Assembly (NCBI RefSeq): GCF_030867095.1
Contig: NC_081832.1
Location: 54,545,444 to 54,609,443, forward strand
From: Alligator mississippiensis
Taxonomy: Eukaryota; Chordata; Crocodylia; Alligatoridae
Length of the DNA stretch: 64,000 nucleotides
Direction: 5' to 3'
Within the stretch, counting starts at the first letter, position 1. Each line of letters begins with the position of its first letter. A program made the position numbers and the translations under genes. The notes below the pieces were generated by a model. The model ran no database searches. It was not told the origin of the DNA and saw only the letters and a program-made list of their open reading frames with translations. Positions 33,704-46,675 of this stretch are shown in pieces.

Positions 33704-35266
33704 CGTGGACAGAGAATAAATAATTCATGTCCCAAACTTGACAAAACTTCAAATTAGCATTAATGGCAGTATTGAGTCTACCTTTAGGAGTAGGTAATGG
33801 GAATATCTAGGTTCTGATGTATTTTCTCTTGAAGATTAAACCAAAAAGACTCAAGTGAAATGCTAGATGTATCTTTGAGTGATATTTCCCTCCAGGACAA
33901 CCACTACCCCTGTATAACAAAAGCAGGTGCCCTTCAAAGTACAGACAGAATGTGTTACTTTTTCTGAAATGAAGCTTCTCTATAAAAGGAAACACTACTT
34001 GCGAATGCTTTTGAGACTGTGAGAGGAAACCATAACAAGGTAGATTAACATAGATATAACCACTAAATGATGCTTCACAAACCATCACTGCCAATCCTTA
34101 TAATTCATTAATTTTCAGCCAGCACCTGCATTTTCCAACATTCAAAGTCAGTCTTTAAGACTGACATGCAAAGAAAACAGCTCTAATGATCACTCGATTA
34201 GTTCACAACACTCAAAATCTACAACACAGAACAGAACAAAAGCAAAAGCAGCCACCTGGTGTTTTCTGACCTGGTGTTTGATGTTTGCTGTTAACTGCTT
34301 ATCTTAAAGAGAGATAGAACTGGATTTTTAACCTTATTTTCAAGATTTTTTCTCTAATTAGGTTCTCTTTAATCAGACTAATGGTTAACCTGCATCCAGT
34401 TCTGCACTTCACATCATTCAGACTCACTAAAGTTTCCTGGATTAGGTTCTGTTCAGTGTAGCTGAAAGATGAAACGCAGCAATCTTAGCCCCAAAGGAAG
34501 CAAACATAGCTTTACCTCACCTACGTGAAACCCTTATGCATTGTTGTGAATGCTGAAATTGCTTCCAGTATAAAGAAAAGCACCCCTGTTTTTTATTCTC
34601 CCTGAGTTACCTATGGATTTTTCTGCACCCTGAAATTCCTGTTGTGCTCTACCCCTGACTGAAAGCAATGATAGGCTGGGCACCTGAATTCTGACTTAAC
34701 ATTTAAAGAGTTTTGGCAACAAACTCACCAGAATGGAACAAGTTCTTATAACTCCATCCCATGGTCATGAATGGAGAGCAAAAAACTCTTTTCACAAAGG
34801 CCACAGAACAGCAATCAAGTGTGGAATGAATCTGAACCACCATCCTAGATGTATAATTCCTGTGTAATCTATTACCATTGCCTGGTGTCATCAACTGACC
34901 TTCATTGTTCAGCTTCCAATAATGGATAGTGGATCACACTCATGTTCTCTGACTTTTGAATCATAATCTAGTCCTGTTTTTCAGTGTCTATGACCACTTA
35001 ATGCAATTATTTAGCCAGGAAAGTTAGTTTAATTACAGTTTGGGGTCTGAAAGATGCTGATGGCCCCCCTACCTAAAAAGTGAAACTAAAATATGTTGGT
35101 TTCGAGGGTGGGAAGGTGTTGCCCTCACTGCACTGGTCGAAGTCAGCAGCTTGGGTGTCATGACCAATTAAAGTTTGTTATGCATCTGTCTCTCTCTACT
35201 TCTCTTATACTCTACACTGAAAATTAGTTCTTGATACATCCTGGTGTGCTAAGACCATAACACAAT
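33704..35266. other. anonymous DNA
   Basis: No gene or repeat family recognised. Confidence 0.5.
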
Positions 35267-36702
35267 GGCTAGGTACAGATATTCAAGAAGCCCAAGGCGG
35301 ATTCAAACTAACTTATATGGGTTTCTCTAGGTGGATTATGTTGGTTTGGGAGCAAACAGAACACAGGTTTGCCCTTTCTATGGGGAGAGTGGTGGGAGGG
35401 AAGAGACAAAAGCTACCTAAGCTTTGTGCCCCCACTGCACCTGCCAAGGCCAGCAGATTGGGTGTCCTCTTACATGTCTTCCAGCATGCCAGAGATTGCC
35501 AAAGGTAGCTGAATGCAGCTATGACAGACAACCCATGATTGGCTGCTAGGAACATGCCTTCAACCCCTCCCCAGAAGAGCCCCAGACCAGGTCACCATGG
35601 CATGTCCCTTCTGCTGCCATTGGCCAGGATGCTTGATGTGCCATGGTGACCTGCACCAGGACTCTACTGGAATGGGTTTAGTGGCATGTGCCTGGCAGCC
35701 AGGGACTCCACAGAAGGAAGGATCAGGCCCCTCAGAGCCCTGGCAAGCAGTAGATCTGAGCTCCCTACACCCCTGCCTAGGGACACTGTATAAAAATAGA
35801 AAAATGTAGCTACAGATGGTCCCTTCCCTCCACCCCCATGGCTGACATCTCACTACAGGTGGAAGGTAGGGCTGGGGATAGAAGCTTTGCTGAATGGCTC
35901 TGTGATGGCCCAGGAGCAGGGCCTTCTGTGAGCTTGGCCAGAGCAGCTGAGCCCAAAAGAGTTCCAGTGAGCCTCCCCATGAGGGGAGTCTAGCAGTGAC
36001 CAGCAAAGGAGCCTGGGATGTCAGCAGATAGTGACCTAACATGACTTGGTAGGTAAGGATGTACTGAAATTGAGGAGAGAGGTGGCTGATTTCATGGGCA
36101 GATCATGGGGCTGGCACAACAGGGCCCCCTACACCTCTGGTCAAAGGGCCCCAGTGGCCCTACCCCTCACTGTTGATTGATTGAGAGGGCTCTGAATGGT
36201 GGAGAGGGGTGGGGCCACACAACAGGCAGCCCTTTCAGCCAATCAGTGGCAAGGGGCAGGTGTGGTCACCATTTTGGCTGCTCCCCTTCACACCAGCAGC
36301 CCTTTTCCTGGTGGACTTCACAGCTGGGCTGCAGCAGCCACAAGACCACTGGCTGCCACTGGGGAGCCAGCATTTTATTTTTAGTAAGGTTTTTTTTCCT
36401 ACAGATTTTGTGCACAATGCCCAATTTCATGGACAATGCCCAATTTCACAATTTCTGCACAATCCACAAAAATCACAAAGTGTATAGGTCTCTATCGGTA
36501 GGGGATCTGGTACAGAAGTTTCATAGACCAGTTTAAACTAAAACTGGTTCTGATACCTCATCAATCCAGGTCTATCTTAGACTGAATTCCACCATTTTTA
36601 AGCCAGTCTATGTGCCCTGAACTTCCGTTCTGTTACAGGTATAGATTGGTTTCCAATCACTTATACACCTATTTATGTGTAATGTCTGTACCTGGCCTGG
36701 GA
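35267..36702. mobile_element. TIR DNA transposon relic, CTAGGnACAG family, copy 2 (inverted)
   Basis: The left end TGGCTAGGTACAGATATTCA matches the reverse complement of the right end of copy 1 (586-1441). The right end, reverse complemented, reads AGGTACAGACATTACACATA and matches the left end of copy 1. The two copies are therefore the same family in opposite orientation. Subterminal ACCAGTTTAAAC/AACTGGTTC words are shared as well. At 1.4 kb it is longer than copy 1. The GC-rich interior (35560-36400) has no recognisable transposase. Exact ends and duplication are uncertain. Confidence 0.65.
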
Positions 36703-39089
36703 GTCAAACATCTTGATGCAGTAATTATTTTTTCCAAAGGGGAAAAATTCAGATAAAAAGATCACTCAAATATAAATGTTAGCAACATTCTCAGAAGGTG
36801 AATGGAACTCTGCTGATTTACGTCGGGTGAGGATATGGCCCTATCACTGTGTTTAACTCAGCAAGATCCACAGTTTTAAGTGGAAAAACAGAGACTGTGA
36901 TTACATATAAGCCATGTTCTGAAATACAGAATATGTGAAGACTTTTTGCTCTGATAATGCACATATATAATGTTTTGACACCTCTTTAAAGTGAATTTTA
37001 CCCTGGATGCTGATAAAGTCCCAGCCACCTTGATTCACACCATCTTTTAACACATGAATTGTGCCAACCTTTTCTGACAAAGAGAGAGAGAGAGACCCCA
37101 TTTCTGGGCTCTTTGCTGCCAACAGTGCATTTCTAATAATTGTCAGTGTCAAATGGCAGGAAAAATGAGGCTGTGTTGAAGACACAACTGTCTCTGCTGG
37201 TAACCATATGAACAAGAAGCAGTATTTAAAAAAAAAACAGTGTTACCTTTAGGTGGTGAGGAGTTGAATAGTAGTAAAGACAGGGGGCTTTAAAAATTAA
37301 TTGGAGTGGTCAATTCCTTTTTATGATCATTTTAGGGTGATGAAAAAAGGTGCAGGATTTCTTCCTTTGTAATTTATGGTGATGCCACAGCTTGAGATTA
37401 GTGATGGGATTCTTGGTACTCAGTGCTTTGCAGTACACATGCATCATTAAAAAGAGATGCTACTAATCAAAGGAACATCTCTTGGATCTTTAATTCTATG
37501 CAGTGTGTTAATTAGGAGAGTGAGGCATCTTATACTTTAGATTGTATGGCATATATTTTACACATAACTGTACAATGTTAAAAGATCATGGAAGAATGAA
37601 TCCAAACAGGTAAGGTAATATTTAGACCTTGCAAGTGAATCAAGGCAATAAAAACAGAGCACCTATGGCAATTTTTTTACTTAAGTGGGAAATCTTGTTC
37701 CTACATGTGCAGGTTTCCCCAGCAGTACCCTTTCTTTTACAGGCACCAATTCCACAATGTTGCATCCATGGAACCTTGTGCGGGTGTACCAATTGGCCTG
37801 TGCACTCTTATTTGAAAGAGTGGTGCAGCTACAGCCAAATCACATTGTACCAGATGTGGTCTGTGAGGTGAGACTCCAACTGTGGAAATTTGAATAACAT
37901 CATTCCTTTTAAGAAGGAAGGACTGCCTATGATGGCAGGCATTTTTCTCTGTCTCTACCTGTTATTTTCATGTACTTATTACTGGTATACCAGGAATGTG
38001 AGTAGTCCCATTATTTCAATGAAGCTGCTTGTTCAGCAAAATACTACTTAATTTGAACATACATAAAACCATCCATCTTCATCAGTTAGGTGCAAAACAA
38101 GGATTTAAGGGGAAAAAACAGATTTTGAAATCTGTAAAGATGTTTTTCCTTTTTCTTCTCTCCTCTTGTAGGTTCCAAGGAATCCACAGATTCTGTCTTA
38201 ATCTGGATAGAAGAGTTCATTGTGGAAGAATAGCTCTATGATAAGATATGTTGCACAGTCTAGTAGAAAAAATAGTCTAATTTAATCTGGTAAAAAGTCT
38301 CATGATATATCCTGATAAAAATCCTGTCCAAATGCAGTCTGCTCTCCGTACCTGAAATTCCCTTCATGGGTCTCTCTAGCTGCAATTGTCCTTGTAGAGT
38401 GTTGGGATTATGGGCGATGTGAGATCAGTGTTAATTGCATTGTAATTTAGGACTAATGGATGGGGAAAGATTGTGTAGGGATCAACAGGGAATAGAAATG
38501 TAGCCTACAGGATATAAACAACAACTACAGCAATGCCAAGTAGGAAAACCCTGGGACTAACAGGCTTTAGCATAACGTTAGCATAAAGTAGACTTCAGAT
38601 GCCTAACTAGACTGAGCATAAGCAGACAACTCAGATATGGGCTTTGTCAAAGGATTTTTGGTAAGCAGATTTAAGTGGAAAATAAGAGACTGGAGGTAAA
38701 GACATTAGTTTGGTATAGTTTAAACTGGAAATGTAAAGATCTATAATTGAAAAAAAAAAGTTAAACATTGTACAATTAAGCTCAAAGATAGCATGGCACT
38801 ACGTTAAAGTAAATAAAGTAAATGCAAAGGTTAAGAAACACCTATTAAAATTTAGAAAATTAATTCTGAGTCTGAAATTTTAAGGCTATGATCATGAATA
38901 AATATATACTGCAGCTAGGAATAAGAAGCATACAAGGAGTTTCCTTGGAATTACAGGTGGGGAGGTCAGTTGGAAGGATACTGATTATAGTGTATTTTGA
39001 GTATTCAACCAGCTGCAAGATATTTTTAAGGCTTGGTAATGTAGGAAATTGAAATACTAGAATTAATACTTAGCTGGTCTTCATAAGCA
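36703..39089. other. anonymous AT-rich DNA
   Basis: No gene or repeat family recognised. A short (GA)n run lies at 37079-37094. Confidence 0.5.
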
Positions 39090-39496
39090 GAGGGAGAAAA
39101 TTGGGGGGGGGGGGGAGCTGAGAGCACGCGCACACTCCCTCCCAGCAGGAAAGTTTGTCGGGGGAAAGGAGGGAGAGAGTGGGGTTGGGGCTGAGGCTGG
39201 GACCAGGCAAGGAGAGGAGCAGAGCTGGGCCCAGGATCAGGATCAGGGCTGGGTCTCACTGCACTTGTGAGGCCATCCCTTCCCCTGCACCTGGGGTTGT
39301 TGCCCAGTGCTGACAGCCCCTGCGAATCCACTGCCCCCCAGCCCCACACCAGCCCCGGCCTCTCACTGTCCAGGGGGGCATGGAGCTGGGGGCCACAGTT
39401 GGGCCAGCCTCAGCTGCACCACCAGACCAAAAGAGACGCGGCTCCCAAGACCCCTGCACCTGCCCCGCCCCACTCCGAGTCATCCTCAGGAAGAGC

Positions 39497-39814
39497 CTGG
39501 TGGCTCCTTCAGAGGTATGGCACCGGGGAGCCAAGGGTCGGCTACAGCTGCAAGTGGGGCTCTGTCTGATCCCTGCCTCCACACCTTGCTGCTGCCTTTG
39601 AAAGCAGTGCCATGTGCCTCTCTGCCCAGCCTGCCCAGTGGCAGGATGCACATGGCACCATGCTGTGCCACTTTCAAAGGTGGCAGCAAAGCATGGAGGC
39701 AGGGAGCAGGCAACACCTAGCTCACAGATGAAGTCCGCCCTTGCCCCATGCAAAGATCAGGGGGTCCCCACCCCATTGGCTCCCTGGCACCATGCCACTG
39801 GAGGAGCCACTGAG
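39497..39814. repeat. long imperfect inverted repeat
   Basis: The left arm contains GTGGCTCCTTCAGAGGTATG, GGGAGCCAA, CTGCCTCCACACC, CCTTTGAAAG and GCCATGTGC in that order. The right arm, reverse complemented, contains GTGGCTCCTCCAGTGGCATG, GGGAGCCAA, CTGCCTCCATGC, CCTTTGAAAG and GCCATGTGC. The right arm has roughly 50 extra bases in its middle. Confidence 0.8.
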
Positions 39815-39818
39815 CTCT

Positions 39819-39897
39819 GATTGTCCCATGACCCAGCCCAGCCAGGGCCCCATTCACCATGACTGGGGTCCCAGCTGGGCCGGGTCATGGAACAATC
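39819..39897. repeat. 34-bp-arm hairpin with short loop
   Basis: The arms start GATTGTCCCATGACCC and, reverse complemented, GATTGTTCCATGACCC. They match at 29 of 34 positions around an 11-base loop. All five differences are transitions, compatible with either CpG decay or G-U pairing in RNA. Confidence 0.88.
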
Positions 39898-40225
39898 TAC
39901 ACATTGCAGCAGGGAGCAGGGTAAGGGCAGGGACGAATGATTCACCCCAGCCCCTACCCCTACCCCTCTCCTTCCTGAGCTATGGAGGTATTGATCTGCC
40001 CCCTCCCTCGCCCCCCCCCCCCCCCCCAGACCAGGCAGTTATAAAGAAAGCAGACAGAAAGAAGCTTACCTGCCTGGTGGGATGGCTGTGATCGTGACTC
40101 CACAGGGTATCTCAGTGTGTGTACCCTTCCTCTTCCCCCTGCTTCCCTGCAGCTGAGTTGCCCTGTGACCATAACTGCTGCCTGTGTTTGTGGGGGCTGC
40201 GCCCTGTTAGCTCCACCCCCACACC

Positions 40226-43200
40226 TTCCACCACCTATGCTGGTCTTTTCATTTTCTTTCTCATCCTGCATATTAACATTGTTGTTCCTAATTCTATCAT
40301 ATATTTGTATAAAGATATTGTACCTTCAGTATGCTTTCCCCTTGGTTCCTCTTCCTCTTACCCCTCAACCTGTAGCCAACTGAGGCAAATTTATGTAAAC
40401 TTCTAGGATCTAGCTTTGTTGGAACATCCTAAAAAACTAGAGGACATAGAGAATTCTGTTCTTGGTACAGACATAGAATAAGGCTGCCCCAAGTGACCTT
40501 ATGTCACCTGCCCCCTTGCAATCCACAGTGCAGCAGTCCATACTATCATAAAGCAGAAATGTGTCTATGGCACAGAACTGGTGTGTTTAAAGCTGCTTGG
40601 GTCTACGGTTACTCCTGGGAGGCTCCTAGGACACTGCTGGAGACAGCCCATTCAATAGCTCTAAATCCCAATATTGGGATTGTGCCTCTTACTCTATCAA
40701 CCAACATGCTTGGCAGTTTAGCCAAACTGATGTGGACTAAGCAGTAATATCCTCTGGTGCAAGGAACACGTCAGGGTCTACACTACATGTCACAATATGA
40801 TCCCTAGTCTGCTCTTGGAACAGTGGCATGGCATACCTTATTCCACAATGTATGCCTTAATTATCAGGCAAAATACTTTTCAAAGGACTGAGTCAACTCC
40901 AAAAGGGAAAGGAGCCTGGCTATAGCATTAATAGTTCATCTAAGTCCTTGTCTGCCTTTCAAAGTAAGTTATACTTCCAAAGAGAAAGAAAAAAGTAGCA
41001 TACAGACAGTAATCCAACATTTGTTGTGGTGAAAGCATGTCTCTTACATTTCAAAGGTAGAGTTCAAATGAAGTCAGGGTCATAATTTTATTAAAAATCC
41101 TTGATATCTTTTGATCTCTCTGAGTCAAATAGATTACTGCATTTTCAACATTTAATTAATCTTTATCATCCAAAAATATCCATCATTTAATGAAAATATT
41201 AAGTCTCTTTGAAGAAAGAAAACATAATATACAGGGCCCAATCCTATTAAATTAATGGCAAAATAGCCTTTAATAAGACCAGAAATGATACTGCAGTCTA
41301 ATTTTTTGTAGTTTATGATTATAAAAAATTACCAAGGACATCCCAACACATCAGTAGTTGTTTTAATAATGTAATATTTCCTGTTTTTTTCTCCATCAAG
41401 ATACAAATTCCCCCTACAACATCCCATCATTTGGACAGTTGTTCTTATTAGTAAGCCTGCTAACTTTTCCTGCATCTATAAGCTTCTAGGTTGCATTTAC
41501 AGTCAAGTTAAAAACCTCTCTCAAAGACACACAATTAGCACATAATCAAGGTATAGAAAGAAAAACCTTTCAGGCATGCAATACTGTGACTCAAGGGTTT
41601 GACTCATATACAAGTGAAAATTTTGTTGTTGCTTCAATCTGCGCTGTTGTTTAAATGACATAAAAATCAATGTGAAGTCAGCCAAACATGAATGATTATA
41701 TCCTATTTTCTAGTGATAAGTTCACTTCTTGTAAACCACCACTCACCAAATATTGGTATATTCTGGCAAACATTTCAGAAACGTGATATGAATGTCATAT
41801 TGATAATAAGGCTCCAAACTAGATGGAGGTGCATATTGTTTTAGGTTTTGTTATAACACATAGCTGACACCTCAGGTAAATAAGCCAGTTCAATTGTTCT
41901 CATATTGTTGTCTCTGATGACAGTGCATAGACAGCTGGCTGTAAACTTGGTGTGGAGTCTCTTTCCAGGAGTTAAAATAAATTAACAAAAGATAAAAAAG
42001 CATTTTATACTTTCTTGATACTACTTTTGTTTTCCATAGAAGTAATTGCTGTATTTGCTACAGGGACCTTAGCCAATCAACACTGACAAAGGAAATGGGC
42101 TACTATACAGTTGTAAATAGCTGAGGAGGTGACCACATCACCATGCTAGCTGTACCAGGTGGTTATTATACTGCTGCACCTGCTAGCTTAGCAGCTGTTT
42201 TGTAAGCTATGCCAGATAAAACTAACACTATTTTTGCAGTGTCTTGTAGTAAAATGATTTGAACCCTTTAAGTGCACCAAAGCAGTAAAAACAATAGACT
42301 TATTGAAATTTCTGAACAACTGGCAAATCCCATCTGTAACTGCAGATGTAGAGAGTCTCCCCGGCAGCACAAGAGGTAAACCTCCATTTAGAGGGAAGCA
42401 AGATTTTGAAGAGTTACATTAATATGAAGTTATGCTTGCTTGTGTGTAGATGGGGGAAGAGGGGAGGGGCAGGGAGACCCGGCCGGGGAAAAGGCACAGG
42501 AGGGAAGAGAGATGCTATGGATACATACATTTTTTCATCTCCCTGCCCATCTGCATTACAGAGCGGGTATGTTACAGCTGTAGTTGCAGCTGTACTTTGC
42601 TGCCTGTAGGGGTGGATTGCTTTCCCTGGAACTATCACTATTTGCGATATGTTCAGAGTAACTGGGAATTGGTCCAGATAATTTTTCAGATAGCCTTGCT
42701 GAGAATGTACATGCATGTATGAATGACAAACAGGGAAATGTTTCAACAAATGAATGCTTGGCATGTCCTGTTATCTGTTTGCCAAGGTAACTTGGGTGAT
42801 AGTTTTTAAAAATTCAACCCCTCACTCTATTTCCTATAATTAACCATTTACCAAAGGGAAGCAGCACATCTTAAAAGATGCCATCTCCAGAATGCCAGAT
42901 AACTTGGCACTCAGGAAAATCATGTTTTGTTTCTTTTGTGTATCTTAACCTTTGCTCTTCAGGGAATATTCTCTAGGATGGCATCTAAAGAAGGCATATT
43001 AGACTCTATGCTAATCAGCTCTGAGCCTTTCAAGTAACGGCTGCTGATTGTATCAAAAATGTGCCAAGAGAAACAAACCAAGAATGCAAAATCTATTTGA
43101 ATTTCCTTTTGAAGCTACAAGTAAAAAGTCCTGGCAGCATCAGTCCTTTCAGCAGCACAAGATTTTCATACTTTATGTACTTCAAAGTGCAAATGAGGAT

Positions 43201-44309
43201 TATGACCTTATATATTGTATCTGTGCCTATATTTTATTTATACTGCACCTGTGCAATCAGGAAAAAAAGTCTTTCCATGACCTTCTACCAGCAAAAAGTC
43301 TAACAAGACCATTCAGACCCATTGAAAATTCACAGTTAATTAAAGGTTAAAAGGAACTTGCCAATTAGTATGAAAGATAATTGTTCTCCTTTGGCTACCT
43401 GATTATGTTTTTTGTTGAATACACTGAAATGTGTGTTGTCATGCTGTTGGTAAGTGTAATCACAAGCACTCACAGTACCTTCTTGCTCTCCAAATGCTTG
43501 GCCTTGGAAACCAAAATTCTATGTGGGAGGAAAAAACCCAGCTCCACTCTCAACCCCACACATGAGCATGTGTGTGCTCACACACATTTTCCTATATAAA
43601 TGACAATCATGGTCCTACTGCTAAGCACTTCACTGTACACTAAAATCTATTCAGTCTTAAAAGTGAAGTGGGGAGGGGGAGAGAGCTAGTTGCAGGCAAG
43701 ATGTTTGCAGCTGTAGAACCTGCCAGGCAAGGCTGTGATCAGAAACATAAATAATCTAGCAGACAGGCTAGCATTGATTGTGTCCTGTCATTCTTGGATT
43801 GTTGCTCGTGTTATCAAAAATGATGCGCAGTGCTTTGTTCACATTCAGGGTGCAAATGGCAGCAAATCATTCTTTGTCTCAGCTCATTTGAATTACCAGG
43901 TCATTGGCAGCACAGGTGAGCAAGCTCTCCTCAGAAAGAATTAGTGAATAAATTCCAACTAGAGAAGGGATTAATGGGTTTGGCTCAGAGAAGAGCCTCC
44001 AAAGTACAGCTCAGCTAATAGTAAACGTACCAGGTTTAGCCTCTTATTTTAATCACAAGCTATCCGCAAACAGACTTTAATTTTCGGGAATATGTTTGCT
44101 ACTCAAAATTAACTGATGAAAGCTTTATGGAACCTAATTTATAGACTGGCCACAAAATATTTGCTGTGACTCTTGCTGAAGCAATTTGTTATTGACATAG
44201 CAGAGCTGATTATTTGTATTTCATGGTGATGTTTCTGCTCACTTCTTCAGCATTTACAATTAGCAAAAGGCTTAGATAAGTCTCTGGTGGCACAAACACC
44301 ACTGTGTCT
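40226..44309. other. anonymous AT-rich DNA
   Basis: About 4 kb without a recognised gene or repeat family. The interval 43980-44290 is complex, AT-rich and free of repeats and is a weak candidate for conserved noncoding sequence. Confidence 0.5.
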
Positions 44310-45130
44310 GCATGTGTCAACATGAGCCTGCAATATGATGCAGCCACCAAAAAAACACAAATGAAACTTGGATGGTGGTAGTACCACTCTACTCAGTGCT
44401 GGTTGAGCCCCATATACAGAACTGCTTGCAGTTCAGGGCTCCATGTTTTAAAAGGATGGGGGGATGTCAGAAAAAAAGTCTTCACTGTTAGAGCAGTGAG
44501 TTAGTGGAACACACTGCCTAAATTGTGGAATATCTTTCATTGGTTTTCAAGAAGAGGCTGGGCAAGTATTGGCAAGAGGTAATCTAGCATTGATTAGAGG
44601 TTACAGATAATGTAGCCAGGAGAATGTTGTTAAAAACAATAGTTGTAAACCCAGGACACACACATGCACTGTTTAGAGAGCATGAGAAATGCTTAAAGCA
44701 GGTTAAAACTAGAGAATGACACAGAGTTCCCTAATCAGCTTGGTTATAAAACAGGATGAAGAGCTGGGGCAAGCTTATGGAGGGGGTAGGATGATCAAAA
44801 GGGGAGTTCTGGCTCTCTAGTTGTGGTGTGTGACATATGGAGTTGTGTTTTCAGTTCCCAGGTTGCTGTGCATTTTGTTTTCCTATGTTTCTTTGTTTTG
44901 CTGGAAATGAAAAGGATTTTTTCCCTCCTAGATGTTACAGGTGTCAGGGTATCTTTTCCCACCTTTCTCAGAAGCGCTGGGTGTTGGCTGTAGCCAAGGC
45001 TGTGGATTTTAAGTGGTATGGGCTGATGCTCTGGTTCCTGGCAAGAGGATCTTGCTCCTCTGCCCAGCATAAGACCAATTTCTTTAGTCAGGCTGGCATG
45101 GGTTGCAGGGATGTTTGCCTTCTTCTGTAG
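44310..45130 (+). mobile_element. older CR1 LINE, left part (split by younger CR1)
   Basis: The plus strand carries worn CR1 sequence collinear with the copy at 58030-59225: CACTGTTAGAGCAGTGAG, AACACACTGCCTAAATTGTG, TTTTCAAGAAGAGGCTGG, and later CTCAGAAGCGCTGGGTGTTG and CAGGCTGGCATGGGTTGCAG. The encoded end of the reverse transcriptase is too worn to read. It breaks at about 45130, where a minus-strand CR1 begins, and resumes at about 45821. Confidence 0.75.
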
Positions 45131-45820
45131 TTTCACAGTTTCATAGTAGCTAGGGTCAGGAGGGACCTGAACAGATCATCTAGCCTGACCCCCTGACACA
45201 GGCAGGAATGAATACTGGGTTCACAAGATCCCAGACAGGTGATTATTCAACATCCCCTTGAATTTGCCCAAGGTAGGGTCGAGGACCACTTCCCTGGAAA
45301 GTTGGTTCCAGATTTTGGCCTCCCTAACTGTAAAATATTGCCTTCTGATCTCTAACCTAAACCTATTCTCCATCATTGTTCCTTGTCACCCCAGGTGGTG
45401 CTGGGCAGAAAAGGACTCTGCCTATTTGCTGTTGATCTCCCCTGATGAGCTTGTAGGCAGCCACCAGGTCCCCCCTCAGCCTCCTCTTGCTGAGGCTGAA
45501 CAGGTTCAGGTCCTTCAGTCTCTCCTTGTAGGGCCTGTCCTGCTGCCCTCTCACCAAGTGAGTGGCCCTCCTCTGAACCCTCTCCAGGCTGGCCACATCC
45601 CTTTTGAAAGTGCGGTGCCCAGTACTCCAAATGTGCAGTACTCCAACTCCGGTGCACAGTACTCCAACTGCGGCCTGACCAAAGCCTCATAGAAGGGGAG
45701 TATTACCTCTCTGGACTGGCTTGAGATGCACCTTTGGATGTATGACAAGGTATGGCTGGCTTTGCTGGCTGCGGTCTGGCATTGGAGGCTCATGTTCATC
45801 TTGGAGTCAATAATGATACT
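45130..45820 (-). mobile_element. younger CR1 LINE 3' fragment inserted into older CR1
   Basis: On the minus strand the element ends in CTATGAAACTGTGAAA, the CR1 3' repeat. It encodes the reverse-transcriptase end in broken frames: EVILPFYEALVRPQLEYCAP, then ASLERVQRRATHLV, ERLKDLNLFSLSKRRLRGDL and YKLIRGD, then NRFRLEIRRQYFTVREAKI and GKFKGMLNNHLSG. It closely resembles 21709-22068 over their common part. A three-fold CAGTACTCCAA duplication at about 45618-45666 disrupts the frame after LEYCAP. Insertion into another CR1 copy shows the order of events. Confidence 0.9.
45618..45672. repeat. local triplication of CAGTACTCCAA
   Basis: The word CAGTACTCCAA occurs three times within about 50 bases, spaced by 6-12 other bases, inside the CR1 reverse-transcriptase remnant. 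It is probably replication slippage. Confidence 0.85.
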
Positions 45821-46108
45821 TGAAAGTATGGGACTTTTCTTTGGATCTCTTGAGTGTATTTTAACAAGCTACTTCCTATTCTTGCAGTGCAGGGACATTG
45901 ACAGTGCCCTCTTCCCTCTGCTTTATTTTTGGCAAGTTAGGGTGTTATTGATGTGATTGGGCATTGGGCCTGGTACTTGTACAAGAGACTTATTTATATG
46001 GTTTTGTTTGAAATAAACTGGATGGACACTTGTCTAGGATGGTTATGATAGGGATAATTCTTCCCTGAGCGCGGAATTGGACAGAAAGGATATAAAGGAC
46101 CTCCTACG
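45821..46108 (+). mobile_element. older CR1 LINE, middle part
   Basis: TTTGGATCTCTTGAGTGTATTTTAACAA and onward matches the copy at 58030-59225 after its CTTGGATCTCTCAAAAGTATTT segment, which restores collinearity once the younger CR1 is removed. It ends near GGACCTCCTAC, where a MITE starts. Confidence 0.7.
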
Positions 46109-46614
46109 TGCATCTACATGAGCAATTAATTTGACATAAACTCTGGAGCAGTTTGCTCCAAAGTACACTGCTCCAGGGCATAGTGTCTATATGTACGCCT
46201 GGGAGAGTGGAACTTTAAGCCATGGTGGAGCAACCCTGGGCTGACAGCAGGCCCAGGGTGTCAGCCCTAAACTCTGGGTGGAGGCACTGGGCAGCAGAGG
46301 GGCTGGCTGGGGCAGGAGAGTGCCAAAACTGTGGAGCCATCTGGCTGACCACCCCCTCTTTCCCTCACCCCCCCCCAAACCTGCTGCCAGCCAGGGGCTG
46401 CTCCACCCTGGATCAAAGTGCTGCTGTCCTGGTCACTGTGCAGACATGCATTGCAGTGCAGTAAATGACTCTACAGTAAGGTAGCACTGTCCCCAACAGT
46501 ACTATATTATGGTGGAGTTAATTAATTTACTGTGCCCTAATATCAGCACACATGTAAATTGTGACACTTTACTCTGGAGGTAATTATCCAACTCCATAGT
46601 AAAGCAGACATGTA
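46109..46614. mobile_element. MITE inserted in the CR1 tail
   Basis: The left end GTGCATCTACATGAG and the reverse complement of the right end, GTGCCTACATGTCTGC, are inverted repeats of the TCTACATG type. The interior is GC-rich with CTGGAGCAGTTTGCTCCA, an imperfect palindrome, near 46142. CR1-type sequence lies on both sides. The exact duplication is unclear (TAC or CTA are candidates). Confidence 0.6.
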
Positions 46615-46675
46615 GGCACTGAGTACTAGTGATAGCCATTTTTCTATGATTGTATTAGAATATTAGGTAGAGGCA
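46615..46675 (+). mobile_element. older CR1 LINE, 3' tail
   Basis: TTTCTATGATTGTATTAGA follows the MITE and matches the ATTCTATGATTCTATG tail typical of CR1, so it is the displaced 3' end of the older element. Confidence 0.55.

Larger units (their letters stand above)
39090..40225. mobile_element. GC-rich foldback-type block, probable DNA element
   Basis: Composition jumps sharply from AT-rich flanks to GC-rich sequence, between a G-run at about 39104-39116 and a C-run at about 40010-40027. Inside are two nested-scale inverted repeats (39497-39814 and 39819-39897). Open frames occur on both strands but carry no known motif. I could not define termini or a target duplication, so the label mobile element rests on composition and inverted repeats only. 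Confidence 0.4.

Noticed and set aside
43735..43944. 69-codon frame as an exon
   Set aside because: It has no family resemblance, no good splice sites and a length expected by chance.
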